Shown here one piece after another: positions 32,804 through 41,639 of a stretch of 64,000 nucleotides of DNA; positions within the stretch are counted from its first letter, which is position 1, and each line of letters starts with the position of its first letter. The DNA lies in NCBI RefSeq assembly GCF_029626265.1, contig NZ_JARUBN010000001.1:2852001-2916000 (forward strand), given 5' to 3'. This DNA comes from Micromonospora sp. WMMD1102 (lineage in GTDB: Bacteria; Actinomycetota; Actinomycetes; Mycobacteriales; Micromonosporaceae). Both the position numbers and the translations under genes were made by a program. Under the pieces are notes generated by a model, which worked only from the letters and a program-made list of their open reading frames with translations, made no database searches and had not been told where the DNA came from.

Positions 32804-32837
32804 CGGACGACGATACCGCCGACCGGTCCCGTCCCTG

Positions 32838-32917
32838 CCGGCGCGGCACCGCGACGAGCGTGTCGTCGACCGCCCTGGCCTACCGGCGCAGCACCGCCAC
32901 GAGCGTGTCGTCGACCG
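32838..32917. repeat. 45-bp duplication spanning the AftA-like stop codon
   Basis: The last ~35 bp of the AftA-like gene (32883-32917) recur almost exactly at 32838-32872, just beyond its stop codon. Only two bases differ in the shared core. The extra copy is untranslated. Confidence 0.85.
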
Positions 32918-34961
32918 TCGACACCTCGAAGTGCTCCGGCCCGACCAGCCTGCTCGGGAAGCTGATCTCCCGCCTGGTGGTGCCGAACGGGAAGGCGTCG
33001 TCCCGGAACTTGAAGACGAGCCGGTCGGCGTCGCGGTGCAGCACCAGTACGTCGATCCGGTCGTACGGGTTGTCCCGGAGCCGGCCGGCGAACTCGGCCG
33101 GGGTCGCTGCCCGGGACAACTCCGTCAGGAACTCGATCCGGTTCCTGAACTGGCCGGTCGGATGGCTGTAGTTGGCGTTCCACTGCACGAATCCGTAGTA
33201 CGGGTGGAGCGCCATCAGGTCGGAGTGCCCGGTCAGTACGACCGGCCGCCCCTCGCCCCGGTACCGGGCGTCGATGATCGCGCTCAGCTCGGCCGGGGGT
33301 GACCCCCACGCCTTCGCGTCGGGGGAGTGGAAGGGCGGCAGTTGGCCGTTCGGCAGGGTCCGGTTGTGCGCGTTGTCGATCTCCGCCAGCACCACGTTGA
33401 CGAACCGGTCACCGGCGAAGACGGCGAGCAGCACCGCGACGGTCGCGGCGAGCCGCCGGACGTGTTCGGCGGAGAACCTGCGGGCCGCGAGCCGGGCCAC
33501 CCGGACCAGTCCGAGCGCCGCCCCGGCGAGCAGTACGACCGGCACCAGTTCGCGCATCCGGAACGACATCAGCGGCGTGCCGGCGACCAGGAAGAGGAAG
33601 CCCAGCACGTGCCAGGCGTACACCGCGACGAGCAGGGTCAGCAGGGCCCGGGACAGCGCCTCCCGGGCGGTCAGCACCAGGAAGACCAGGCCGAGCAGGC
33701 AGAGCGCGCCGAGCACCGACGGTTCGAGCATCGGCAGGGCGAGCTTGCCGGAGTTGAGGGTGATCCACCGGTTGTTCAGCGATTCGAAGTGTGGCCCGGT
33801 GAGGAAGTTCCAGGCCAGCGGTGCCCAGTACGGCGACGAGCCGAGGGCGGAGATACCGAGGATGCCGAGCGGCCGGCCGATCTCCCGCCAGTCGACCCGG
33901 CCCTGTCGGCGGGCCCAGGCGATCTGGAGGAGCAGGACGATCGGGATGACGAAGAAGAAGTAGTAGTAGACGGTGAACAGCACCGCGCCGATCGCGCCCA
34001 GCACCAGCGGGGACCACCGCCGCAGGCCGGGCCGGGTCAGGTCGTGCCCCACCTGGAGCCACCACGGCACGAAGGCGACCAGGACGATCCAGGCGTACGT
34101 CTCGGCGAGCCCGGGGACGATCAGCGGTACGGCGGAGACCAGTGCGGCGACCCGGGGCGGCACCACCCGGCGCCACAGCAGGTACGACACGATCGGCGTG
34201 AGGAAGCTCACCGCGACCGTGCCGTACTTGAGCATGTGCCACGGTGCCGTCCCGGCGAGGTCGGCGACCCGACCCAGCAGCCAGAAGTAGGTCGGCGCGT
34301 AGTAGGCCGGCAGGTCGCGGTAGGTGTAGTCGCCGCCCCACCAGGAGTCGGCGAACCGGGTCACCGCGGCGGTCCGGAACAACTGGTCCCCGTCCAGGGC
34401 GTACAGGTCGAACGGGGTGCCGTGCAGGCCGGTGAGGACGGTCAGCGCGCCGAGCCCGCCGAACAGTGCCGGGATCAGGTCGGCGTCCCAGGACCGCCCG
34501 CGCCGCCTGGCCCACCAGACGGCTGCCGCCGCCAGTGCGGCCACCACGATCGGGGCGGCCCGCATCCCGTACTGGACCCGCCCGGAGAACGGGCTGTACC
34601 CGGCGGCTATCCCCAGCGCCTGGATCGCCAGCACGACGACCGCCACGGCGGCGGCGAAGAGCAGCGGCCGGAGCGCCACGAGGCCACGGTGGAGCCGCGA
34701 CCCGGACCGGCCGCCCCGGTCGTGGGCGGCGTCGGACGGCGTGCCGCCGCGCACCGCGTCGGGGTCGTGGTCCGGCCCGGCGCTGCCGTCGGGCCGTTCA
34801 CGCCGGGCGTCGGAACCGTCCGGCCCGGCGCTGTCGTCCTGGGGCCGTTCACGCCGGGCGTCGGGACCGTCCGGCCCAATGTTCCGATGGTCTCGGTCGG
34901 CGAGGGTCGTCACCGGCTGGCCGGAGTCGCCGGCGGCCGGGTCGTCGAGGGCGCGTTCCAC
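32880..34961 (-). CDS. AftA-like arabinofuranosyltransferase (GT-C membrane enzyme)
   Basis: 693 residues from the GTG at 34961, which has GGAG at ideal spacing; an in-frame TTG further upstream is less likely. A charged, repetitive N-terminal tail of about 85 residues precedes a polytopic membrane region with about 11-12 segments, then an extracytoplasmic C-terminal domain of about 150 residues. The first large loop carries YALDGDQLFRTAAVTRF, with acidic residues where GT-C enzymes hold their catalytic aspartate, then GDYTYRDLPAYYAPTYFW. This resembles the AftA family that primes arabinan on galactan using decaprenyl-phosphoryl-arabinose. Arabinose-containing walls occur in Micromonosporaceae. 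GT-C class is likely; AftA identity is moderate. Confidence 0.65.
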   Translation of the reverse strand: MERALDDPAAGDSGQPVTTLADRDHRNIGPDGPDARRERPQDDSAGPDGSDARRERPDGSAGPDHDPDAVRGGTPSDAAHDRGGRSGSRLHRGLVALRPLLFAAAVAVVVLAIQALGIAAGYSPFSGRVQYGMRAAPIVVAALAAAAVWWARRRGRSWDADLIPALFGGLGALTVLTGLHGTPFDLYALDGDQLFRTAAVTRFADSWWGGDYTYRDLPAYYAPTYFWLLGRVADLAGTAPWHMLKYGTVAVSFLTPIVSYLLWRRVVPPRVAALVSAVPLIVPGLAETYAWIVLVAFVPWWLQVGHDLTRPGLRRWSPLVLGAIGAVLFTVYYYFFFVIPIVLLLQIAWARRQGRVDWREIGRPLGILGISALGSSPYWAPLAWNFLTGPHFESLNNRWITLNSGKLALPMLEPSVLGALCLLGLVFLVLTAREALSRALLTLLVAVYAWHVLGFLFLVAGTPLMSFRMRELVPVVLLAGAALGLVRVARLAARRFSAEHVRRLAATVAVLLAVFAGDRFVNVVLAEIDNAHNRTLPNGQLPPFHSPDAKAWGSPPAELSAIIDARYRGEGRPVVLTGHSDLMALHPYYGFVQWNANYSHPTGQFRNRIEFLTELSRAATPAEFAGRLRDNPYDRIDVLVLHRDADRLVFKFRDDAFPFGTTRREISFPSRLVGPEHFEVSTVDDTLVAVLRR
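34791..34875 (-). repeat. 51-bp in-frame repeat in the AftA-like N-terminal tail
   Basis: gggccgttcacgccgggcgt occurs at 34791 and 34842, a 51-bp (17-codon) period, encoding ARRERP-containing units. A further partial copy starts near 34771. Confidence 0.85.
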
Positions 34962-35176
34962 TGAGGCTCCAGCGACAGGAGGGGATGGGGGATGGCGAGC
35001 AGTAGAGTAGCGAGCCTTTCGACGGGTCGGGGGACGGCCGTCCCGGCTCGGCTGCGGGCGGCGTCCGGTTCGTCCGGAAGGGGGATCCTGGCCGACCTCC
35101 CACCGGGCTCCGGACGGTCCTTTGTGAACCGGAACGGCTGGCCGGTGCAATGGTCAGCTGTCCCGCCGCCGGCGGG

Positions 35177-35563
35177 TCAGGCGTTCCGCCGCCGGCGCCA
35201 GGTCTCGACGACCCGCTCGACGTCGAAGACCGGCAGCAGCACCGGCGGCCCGTCGACGAGGCCGCGTCGGGCCAGCACGATCCGTTCGTTGAGCGCGGTC
35301 ACCACGTCCCGGACGGCTGCCTCCGACGACTCCCGGTCCAGCCGCTCCGGCATTTGTTCCGCCTCCTTGCGGATCATCAGCGAGGCAGGTCCGACGCCGG
35401 TCAGGTTCTCCCGGCGTACCCAGTCCCGGATCCACCAGTTCTCGTCGTACGTGCCGCCGTGTCCGGGTAGCGGGCTGCCGGCTCCGGGGAGGTTGTCGAA
35501 CTCGCCCCGCTCCTGGGCCTCGCGGATCTGCCGCTCGACCCGGGACTCGTGTCCGCTCGGCAT
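35177..35563 (-). CDS. DUF1992 (DnaJC28-like) family protein
   Basis: 128 residues; ATG preceded by GGGAGGG. The conserved DUF1992 core is visible: VERQIREAQERGEFDNLPGAGSPL near residue 9, then WWIRDWVRRENL. Human DNAJC28 and E. coli YhdN-type proteins share this domain; its function is not established. The protein is soluble, small and charged. It is divergent from the metallophosphoesterase across 193 bp containing an inverted repeat ggctgag/ctcagcc-like element near 35635. Confidence 0.88.
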   Translation of the reverse strand: MPSGHESRVERQIREAQERGEFDNLPGAGSPLPGHGGTYDENWWIRDWVRRENLTGVGPASLMIRKEAEQMPERLDRESSEAAVRDVVTALNERIVLARRGLVDGPPVLLPVFDVERVVETWRRRRNA

Positions 35564-35756
35564 CGATCATCCCTCCCGGCCCGTCCGCTCCGCGTACTCC
35601 GCGATCCAGTCTAAATCGGCTCCGACACCCGCCGTTGGCTGAGAGCCGGCTCAGCAACGTGGTCGATGTCGCCCGGCCCGTGCCATGCTGCACCCACCGG
35701 GGCGCCGGACCTCGCCCCCCGGCCCCGGAGCGCAGCCGACGAAGGAGTCCCCGCCC

Positions 35757-36944
35757 GTGTCAGCCAGCGAAACCGCTTCCGCGGTACCGGTCGCGCCCGC
35801 CCGGCGGCTGCTGCGACCACTGCTTTTCGGCCTGACCCTGACCGCCGTGCTGGCGCTGCTCTTCGGCGTACCCTGGTGGACCCTGCTCGCTGCGGGCGCG
35901 CACTGGCCCACCCCGGTCTTCGCCGGTGGCACGACCCTGTTCGCGATGGCCCTCGCCACGTTCCCGGTGTTGATGTACCTCGGGCACGGCCGGGGCCGGG
36001 ACTGGGCGGCCCGGACCGGCGACACGCTGTTGGGCGTGGTCTGGGTGCTCTTCGCCTGGGCGCTGCTCGGCAACGTCCTGCGGGCCGGGCTGGCGGTCGG
36101 CGGCGTCGCCGATCCGGCCCGCTCGCGGATCACCGCCGCCGTGGTCGCGGTCGTCTCGGTGGTCCTGCTGGTCTGGGGGTACGTCGAGGCGATGCGGCTG
36201 CCCCGGGTCCGCCGGGTCGAGGTGCCGATCGGTCGGCTCGGTCCCGGGCTGGACGGCCTGCGGATCGCCCTGCTCACCGACACCCACTACGGGCCGATCG
36301 ACCGGGCCGGGTGGTCGGCCCGGGTCGTGGCGGCGGTCAACGACCTCGACGCCGACATCGTCTGCCACACCGGTGACATCGCCGACGGCACCGTCGGGCA
36401 ACGGCGTGCCCAGGCGGCGCCGCTGGGCGAGGTGCGGGCCCGGCTCGCCCGGGCGTACGTGACCGGCAACCACGAGTACTTCGCCGAGGCGCAGGGCTGG
36501 CTCGACCACATGCGTGAACTCGGCTGGGAGCCGTTGCACAACCGGCATCTGGTGGTCGAGCGGAACGGGTCCCGCCTGGTACTCGCCGGGGTCGACGACG
36601 CGACCGCCGGGGCGTCCGGCCGTCCCGGGCACCGCCCCGACCACGCCGCCGCGCTGGCCGGTGCCGACCCGGAGCTGCCGGTGGTGCTCCTGGCGCACCA
36701 GCCGAAGCAGGTCGGTGCGGCGGTCGCGCACGGCGTCGACCTGCAACTGTCCGGGCACACCCACGGCGGGCAGATTTGGCCGTTCAACTTCCTGGTCCGG
36801 CTCGACCAGCCGACGGTGCGGGGGTTGACCCGGCACGGCGAGCGGACCCGGCTCTACACGAGTGCCGGCACCGGCTTCTGGGGGCCGCCGTTCCGGGTTT
36901 TCGCGCCGAGCGAGATCACCCTGCTGACCCTGCGTCGCGGGTAG
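35757..36944 (+). CDS. Membrane-anchored metallophosphoesterase
   Basis: 395 residues; GTG start preceded by GAAGGAG. About four N-terminal membrane segments (to about residue 145) are followed by a calcineurin-like phosphoesterase: LLTDTHYGPIDR (DxH), CHTGDIADG (GD), VTGNHEYF (GNH), LLAHQP and LSGHTHGGQIWP (GHTH). All dimetal ligands are present. Related YkuE/YaeI-type enzymes hydrolyse lipid-linked or nucleotide phosphates; the substrate here is unknown. A terminal PPFRVFAPSEITLLTL is typical of the group. Confidence 0.92.
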   Translation: MSASETASAVPVAPARRLLRPLLFGLTLTAVLALLFGVPWWTLLAAGAHWPTPVFAGGTTLFAMALATFPVLMYLGHGRGRDWAARTGDTLLGVVWVLFAWALLGNVLRAGLAVGGVADPARSRITAAVVAVVSVVLLVWGYVEAMRLPRVRRVEVPIGRLGPGLDGLRIALLTDTHYGPIDRAGWSARVVAAVNDLDADIVCHTGDIADGTVGQRRAQAAPLGEVRARLARAYVTGNHEYFAEAQGWLDHMRELGWEPLHNRHLVVERNGSRLVLAGVDDATAGASGRPGHRPDHAAALAGADPELPVVLLAHQPKQVGAAVAHGVDLQLSGHTHGGQIWPFNFLVRLDQPTVRGLTRHGERTRLYTSAGTGFWGPPFRVFAPSEITLLTLRRG

Positions 36945-37073
36945 CTGCCCGCGAGCTGTCGGTGCGCCGGGCCTCGGCGGCAGGTGGACGTGCCGGCGGG
37001 GCGGGCGGGTTCCGCCTGCTCGCCAGCCGATCCGCCCGCCCCTGACCAGCGGCACGCCGGGAGGATGGTCGAT

Positions 37074-37100
37074 TTGCCCGGACATTGATGCTGGTATATT
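37074..37100 (+). promoter_or_regulatory. Promoter TTGCCC-15-TATATT
   Basis: In an unusually AT-rich patch, TTTGCCC (-35 region, 37074-37079 for the hexamer TTGCCC) is followed 15 bp later by TATATT (37095-37100), a near-consensus -10. It would serve the secreted propeller gene with a leader of about 45 nt carrying GAGGGGAG. The region 36945-37073 holds nothing further that I can identify. Confidence 0.5.
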
Positions 37101-37153
37101 TTTCCTGGCAGGATCCGGCCGAATTCGGACGGACCCGGCGGAGGGGAGCGCAC

Positions 37154-38332
37154 ATGTCCGGATCCGGCACATCCACCCTACGGCGGGGACTCTCCGTGAT
37201 CGCAGCGGCGATGCTCTGTGCCTGGACCGTCGCGCCGCCGGCCTCGGCCACCGCACGGGCGCTCCCGGCCGATCCGGCCCGCTCGGCGGTTTCCGACGCC
37301 GCGCCCGGCCTGTACGCCGGTGGCACCTTCACCCGGGCCGGTGGGGTCGCCGTCGACCGCCTCGCCAGCTGGAACGGCGCCGCCTGGTCCGGGCTGGCCG
37401 GGGCGTCGGGCGGCGGACCGGACGGCTCGGTCACCGCTCTCGTCGTCTACCAGGGCGACCTGATCGCCGGCGGCAGCTTCCTCAACGCCGGCGGGGTACG
37501 CGTCAACGGCATCGCCCGCTGGGACGGCACCGCCTGGGCGCCGTTGACCGGATCGTCCGGTACCGGAGTGATGACCAACCCCCTCGACTTCGTCGACGCG
37601 CTGACGGTCTTCGACGGGGACCTGATCGTCGGCGGGCAGTTCCTCCGGGCCGGGGGAGTGACGGTCAACCACATCGCCCGGTGGGACGGCACCGAGTGGT
37701 GGCCGCTGACCGGTCCCGCCGGCACCGGCGTGGACGTACCGTCGGTCTGGGACCTGGCCGTGCACGACGGCGCGCTGGTCGTCGGCGGCGGCTTCAGCCA
37801 GGCCGGCGGTACGGCCGCCAACCGGATCGCCCGGTGGACCGGCAGCGCCTGGTCGACCCTCGGCACCGGCTTCAACGGCGACGTGCTGGCGCTCACCGTC
37901 TTCGACGGCGCGCTGGTGGCCACCGGCGGGTTCACCCAGGCCGGCGGGACCGCTGCCGGCTACCTGGCCCGGTGGACCGGGAACGCCTGGGCTGCGCTCG
38001 GTGCGGGGCTGAACGCCGAAGGGCGGGCCCTCGCCGTCTTCGGCACGGCGCTGGTGGTCGGCGGCACGTTCACCCGGGCGGGCGGGGCGGCCGCGAACTA
38101 CGTCGCCCGGTGGGACGGTTCCGGCTGGTCCGCGCTGGGGTCCGGCACCGAGGACATCGTGCTGGCGCTGAGCGTCCACAACGGACGATTGATCGCCGGT
38201 GGCTTCTTCGCCGGGGCCGGTGGGGTGGCAGTGAACCACGTGGCCGGCTGGAACGGCAGCGCCTGGGCGGCTCTTGGCGGCGCGTCCGGCACCGGCACCG
38301 ACGCCGGGGTGTACACCCTGCACACCGTCTGA
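37154..38332 (+). CDS. Secreted seven-repeat beta-propeller protein
   Basis: 392 residues; ATG preceded by GAGGGGAG. A signal peptide (LRRGLSVIAAAMLCAWTVA followed by SATA) is followed by seven repeats of about 45 residues, each with GGxFxxAGG, a hydrophobic patch and ARWDGxxWxxL. Seven repeats imply a seven-bladed beta-propeller, probably closed by the C-terminal VYTLHTV. No catalytic motif is present, so a binding or surface role is likely. Similar delta-60/Kelch-like repeats occur in many secreted actinobacterial proteins. The function is unknown. It is convergent with the GntR gene. Confidence 0.8.
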   Translation: MSGSGTSTLRRGLSVIAAAMLCAWTVAPPASATARALPADPARSAVSDAAPGLYAGGTFTRAGGVAVDRLASWNGAAWSGLAGASGGGPDGSVTALVVYQGDLIAGGSFLNAGGVRVNGIARWDGTAWAPLTGSSGTGVMTNPLDFVDALTVFDGDLIVGGQFLRAGGVTVNHIARWDGTEWWPLTGPAGTGVDVPSVWDLAVHDGALVVGGGFSQAGGTAANRIARWTGSAWSTLGTGFNGDVLALTVFDGALVATGGFTQAGGTAAGYLARWTGNAWAALGAGLNAEGRALAVFGTALVVGGTFTRAGGAAANYVARWDGSGWSALGSGTEDIVLALSVHNGRLIAGGFFAGAGGVAVNHVAGWNGSAWAALGGASGTGTDAGVYTLHTV

Positions 38333-38399
38333 CGCGGGGTCCGGGTCGCGGCGCTGTCGCGCGCCTGGCTGCGAGAGCCGCCGCCGGACGAGAGCCTGG

Positions 38400-39125
38400 T
38401 CAGCGGGGCGCGGGCACGCCCTCCGGCACCCGCTCGGCGTACGCCTCGACCAGTTGCCGCTCGGCGGTCCGCAGGTAGTCGTCGAGCACCGCGTGCGCCC
38501 GTTCCACCTCGCCGCCCCGGATCAGTGCCAGCAGCTCCCGGTGCCGCACCAGGTAGGGCTGATGGAAGGTCTGCGGTGCGGCCATCACGTGGAACGCCAG
38601 GCGGATCTCGGCCAGCGCCTGCCGCATGATCTCCTCGATCCGGGGGCTGCCGGCCAGCCCGGCGATGGCCTGGTGGAACTGCATGTTGGCGGTGCCGACG
38701 TCGAACCACCGCTGCTCCGCCGCCGCCTGCTCGCCCTCGACCAGGGCGGCCTCGAGCGCGTCCAGCGCCTCGCCGGAACTGTGTCGGGCGTTGCCGACGG
38801 CCGCGCACTCCAGCACCCGGCGTACCCGGTAGATGTCGATCACGTCCTGCACGTCGAGCACCCGGACAAAGACGCCCCGGTTGAGTTCGTGCACGACGAG
38901 CCGCTCGTGCATCAGCAGCCGGAACGACTCCCGCAGCGTGTTGCGGGAGACGCCGAGCGCCGCCCCGATCATCTCCTCGGAGAGCCGGGTGCCGGGCAGC
39001 AGCGCTCCCTCGGTGATCCGTGCCCGCAGGATCTCCGCCACCCGTTGCGCGGTACTCGCCCGGGTGATCAACGAGCGGTCGTCCTGGAGCTTCGCCAGCC
39101 ACGTCACGCGGTCATTGTCCTTCAT
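38400..39125 (-). CDS. GntR-family (FadR/FCD) regulator, likely controller of the pyroglutamate operon
   Basis: 241 residues. N-terminal winged helix: AQRVAEILRARITEGALLPG, EEMIGAALGVSRNTLRESFRLL, GVFVRVLD. The C-terminal FCD helical domain has histidine-rich ligand/metal positions (ANMQFHQAI, VRHRELLALI). FCD regulators bind organic acids or amino-acid derivatives. It is divergent from pxpA across 128 bp containing an inverted repeat, which strongly suggests it controls the 5-oxoproline genes, probably as a pyroglutamate-responsive repressor. The ligand is inferred from context. Confidence 0.88.
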   Translation of the reverse strand: MKDNDRVTWLAKLQDDRSLITRASTAQRVAEILRARITEGALLPGTRLSEEMIGAALGVSRNTLRESFRLLMHERLVVHELNRGVFVRVLDVQDVIDIYRVRRVLECAAVGNARHSSGEALDALEAALVEGEQAAAEQRWFDVGTANMQFHQAIAGLAGSPRIEEIMRQALAEIRLAFHVMAAPQTFHQPYLVRHRELLALIRGGEVERAHAVLDDYLRTAERQLVEAYAERVPEGVPAPR

Positions 39126-39175
39126 GCCGTCGGGCCCACAATCGTGCGAAGGTGCATGCTACGACGAGGTTACAA

Positions 39176-39193
39176 GTCAACATGACCATTGAC
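39176..39193. promoter_or_regulatory. Candidate GntR operator GTCAA-N8-TTGAC
   Basis: An inverted repeat GTCAA-N8-TTGAC lies in the divergent GntR/pxpA intergenic region, flanked by further ACAA and TTGT half-sites. TTGTTC (39197) and CTAAAT (39217) just downstream could be pxpA promoter elements, so binding here would block transcription. Confidence 0.5.
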
Positions 39194-39253
39194 GGATTGT
39201 TCAACAGTCTGCCAACCTAAATCGACGGCGTTCACCGCAGTCCAGGAGGTGCC

Positions 39254-40015
39254 ATGACGGTCATCCTCGATCTGAACAGCGACCTCGGCGAAGGCTTCGG
39301 GGTCTGGCAGCTGGGCGACGACATGGCCCTGCTCTCCGTCGTGACCAGTGCCAACGTCGCCTGCGGCTTCCACGGCGGCGACCCGACGATCATGCGTCGG
39401 GTCTGCGCCGAGGCGATCAGCCGGGACGTCTCCATTGGCGCCCACGTCGGCTACCGGGACCTGGCCGGCTTCGGCCGCCGGGCCATGGACATCGAACCCG
39501 ACCGGCTCTCCGACGACGTGCTCTACCAGCTCGCCGCGCTGGACGGCATCGCCCGCAGCGAGGGCGGACGGGTCCGGTACGTCAAGCCGCACGGCGCGCT
39601 CTACAACCGCACCGTCACCGACCAGGCCCAGGCCGCCGCGGTGGTCACCGCCGCCTCCGCGTACGACCCGAGCCTGCCGATCCTCGGGCTGCCCGGCTCG
39701 CAACTGCTGCGCCAGGCCGCCGAGGTGGGACTGAAGACGGTCCGGGAGGCGTTCGCCGACCGGGGTTACCGGGCCGACGGCAGCCTGGCCAGCCGAGGCA
39801 GCCCCGACGCGCTGGTCACCGATCCGGAGGCGGTCGCCCGGCGCTGCGTGAAGATGGCCACCACCGGACAGGTGACAGCCGTCGACGGTGCCCCGGTGTC
39901 GGTGCGGGCCCGGTCGATCTGTGTGCACGGCGACACCCCGGGCGCGGTCGAGCTGGCCCGCCAGGTGCGCACCGCGTTGCAGGACGCGGGCGTCACCCTC
40001 GCCTCGTTCGTCTGA
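39254..40015 (+). CDS. pxpA: 5-oxoprolinase subunit A (LamB/YcsF family)
   Basis: 253 residues; ATG preceded by a strong AGGAGGTG. The N-terminus LDLNSDLGEGFG is the family hallmark. Later motifs NVACGFHGGDP, VGYRDLAGFGRRAMD and YVKPHGALYN match PxpA throughout. With PxpB and PxpC (46487-48155) it forms the prokaryotic ATP-dependent 5-oxoprolinase that opens 5-oxoproline to glutamate in the cytoplasm. Here the subunit A gene is separated from BC by a peptidase and an ABC importer gene set. A 7-bp hairpin follows the stop. Confidence 0.95.
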   Translation: MTVILDLNSDLGEGFGVWQLGDDMALLSVVTSANVACGFHGGDPTIMRRVCAEAISRDVSIGAHVGYRDLAGFGRRAMDIEPDRLSDDVLYQLAALDGIARSEGGRVRYVKPHGALYNRTVTDQAQAAAVVTAASAYDPSLPILGLPGSQLLRQAAEVGLKTVREAFADRGYRADGSLASRGSPDALVTDPEAVARRCVKMATTGQVTAVDGAPVSVRARSICVHGDTPGAVELARQVRTALQDAGVTLASFV

Positions 40016-40017
40016 CC

Positions 40018-40034
40018 TGCTGGCACCGCCAGCA
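40018..40034 (+). terminator. Small hairpin after pxpA
   Basis: TGCTGGC-acc-GCCAGCA, directly after the pxpA stop, may attenuate or stabilise the operon mRNA. The 190 bp that follow hold no other gene, only the RBS region of the peptidase. Confidence 0.4.
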
Positions 40035-40225
40035 GCACCGGACCCGCTGGACCGGTGCCCGTCGACCCGGCTGCCACCGTAGCGACGGGCACCGGCTCCC
40101 GCACCCGAACGCGCAGCCCGCTGCCACGGGCGGCCCGCCACAACCCCACGCACCGGCTCCGTACCTCCGCCTCGAGCCGCCAGACGCGGAACCGGTGCGC
40201 TACCGAGGAAAGGCAGAAGATCACC

Positions 40226-41572
40226 TTGGATGTGCAGAAGTTGACCGAGAGTGTACGTGGCCGACTGAGGCTGCTCACCGCCGCCGGCATCGGCGCGGCC
40301 CTGCTGGCCGCCCCGGGCGCTGCCGGGGCGCAGCCGGCCGGGGCCGCCACCGCCGCCGGGGACTGCTACGACCGCGGCCGCCCGTCGACCTACGAGGAGA
40401 CCCGGATCGACACCCCCGCCCAGCCGGGCGGGGTGCAGGTGCCGACCACGCTGATCGAGGTCGGCGGCTTCACCCCGTTCGTCACCCGGTTCACCGCCGA
40501 GCTGTGCCAGGTGCGGTCGACCGGTGACGCCGACCGGCTGCTCAAGGCGCGCGGCGCCGAGCTGTGGCGTACCGCCGTCGAGCGGGCCCAGGGCAAGCGT
40601 TGGATGGGCAGCATCGAACGGTACGACGACCGCCCGCTCTACTGGTCGCGGCTGACCGCCACCCGGGACCTGCGACAGTGGACGCCCCCGTTCCGGCTCA
40701 CCGACAGCGCTCGGGCGGCCCTGCTGAAGACCTTCGAGTACGCCTCCCGGGGCATCTCCGCCACCGACTTCTCCGCCGGCCGTACGGTGACCCGGGTGCT
40801 GGTCAGCGGCTTCGACCCGTACCAGCTGAACGGGGAGATCCGCCGGTCGAACCCGTCGGGCGCGTCGGCGCTGCAACTCGACGGGCAGGAGTACCGGGTC
40901 GGCGACCGGCTGGTGCAGATCCAGGCGGTGTCGCTGCCGGTGACCTGGAGCGGCTTCGACCTCGGCTACGTCGAGGACGCCTTCGGACCGCACCTGACCC
41001 GGAACAGCCGGGAACGCGCCGACCTGATCATGACGATCAGCCAGGGCGGCCGGGCCCGGATGGCCGTCGAGCAGTGGGCCGGCGCCTGGCGCGGCGGCAG
41101 CCCGGACAACAACAACGAGGGCACCGCCGAACTGGTCCCCCAGGTCACGAACTGGCCGCAGCCGGAAACCGACCCGGAGTTCATCGAGACCACCCTGCCG
41201 TACCAGCAGATGATCGACGCCGGCACGACGCCGTGGCCGACGGCGCTCAACCCGCGCATCTGCGAATGGACCGGCAACACCCGGCCGGACCCGACCAGGG
41301 TCTCCTGCCACGACAACGGCCCTTCCCCGGACGCGCAGGCCCAGGCGGGTGGGGGCGGCAACTACCTCTCCAACGAGAGCATGTACCGGTCGAACCGGCT
41401 CCGGCTGGCCCTCGGCGCCACCGACGTTCCCGGCGGGCACCTGCACATCTCCTCGCTCGTCTATCCGCAGAACCCGCTGGACGTCATCGACCCGCCGTTC
41501 GCCGCCGACCGGGCGCAGACCATCGAGCAGACCGTCGCCCTGGTGAAGGCCGCCGGCGCGGCCGTCGCCTGA
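40226..41572 (+). CDS. Secreted pyroglutamyl-peptidase I-like protein with Ser at the Cys position
   Basis: About 448 residues from a TTG at 40226; a GTG at 40232 is an alternative, with GAGGAAAGG upstream. A signal peptide (LRLLTAAGIGAALLAA..AGAQPAGA) implies export. From about residue 188 the C-terminal half resembles peptidase family C15: RVLVSGFDPYQ, NPSGASAL, and a conserved glutamate in RMAVEQWAG. In the nucleophile position, where the family has AGxxxCN, this protein has GGNYLSNESMY with Ser382 in place of Cys. A histidine follows in GGHLHIS. It may still cleave N-terminal pyroglutamate via serine or may only bind it. Operon context supports a pyroglutamate role. Confidence 0.75.
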   Translation: MDVQKLTESVRGRLRLLTAAGIGAALLAAPGAAGAQPAGAATAAGDCYDRGRPSTYEETRIDTPAQPGGVQVPTTLIEVGGFTPFVTRFTAELCQVRSTGDADRLLKARGAELWRTAVERAQGKRWMGSIERYDDRPLYWSRLTATRDLRQWTPPFRLTDSARAALLKTFEYASRGISATDFSAGRTVTRVLVSGFDPYQLNGEIRRSNPSGASALQLDGQEYRVGDRLVQIQAVSLPVTWSGFDLGYVEDAFGPHLTRNSRERADLIMTISQGGRARMAVEQWAGAWRGGSPDNNNEGTAELVPQVTNWPQPETDPEFIETTLPYQQMIDAGTTPWPTALNPRICEWTGNTRPDPTRVSCHDNGPSPDAQAQAGGGGNYLSNESMYRSNRLRLALGATDVPGGHLHISSLVYPQNPLDVIDPPFAADRAQTIEQTVALVKAAGAAVA

Positions 41573-41580
41573 ACCGCCCG

Positions 41581-41614
41581 CCGGGCCCGGGAGACCGGCA
41601 ACTCCCGGGCCCGG
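41581..41614 (+). terminator. Strong hairpin inside the pyroglutamate operon
   Basis: A perfect 13-bp GC stem (ccgggcccgggag) with an 8-nt loop lies 8 bp after the peptidase stop and before the binding-protein gene. It may be a partial terminator or a 3'-end stabiliser setting different expression levels on either side. Confidence 0.6.
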
Positions 41615-41639
41615 CCGGGGTCGACGCCGCCGGCCCCTC

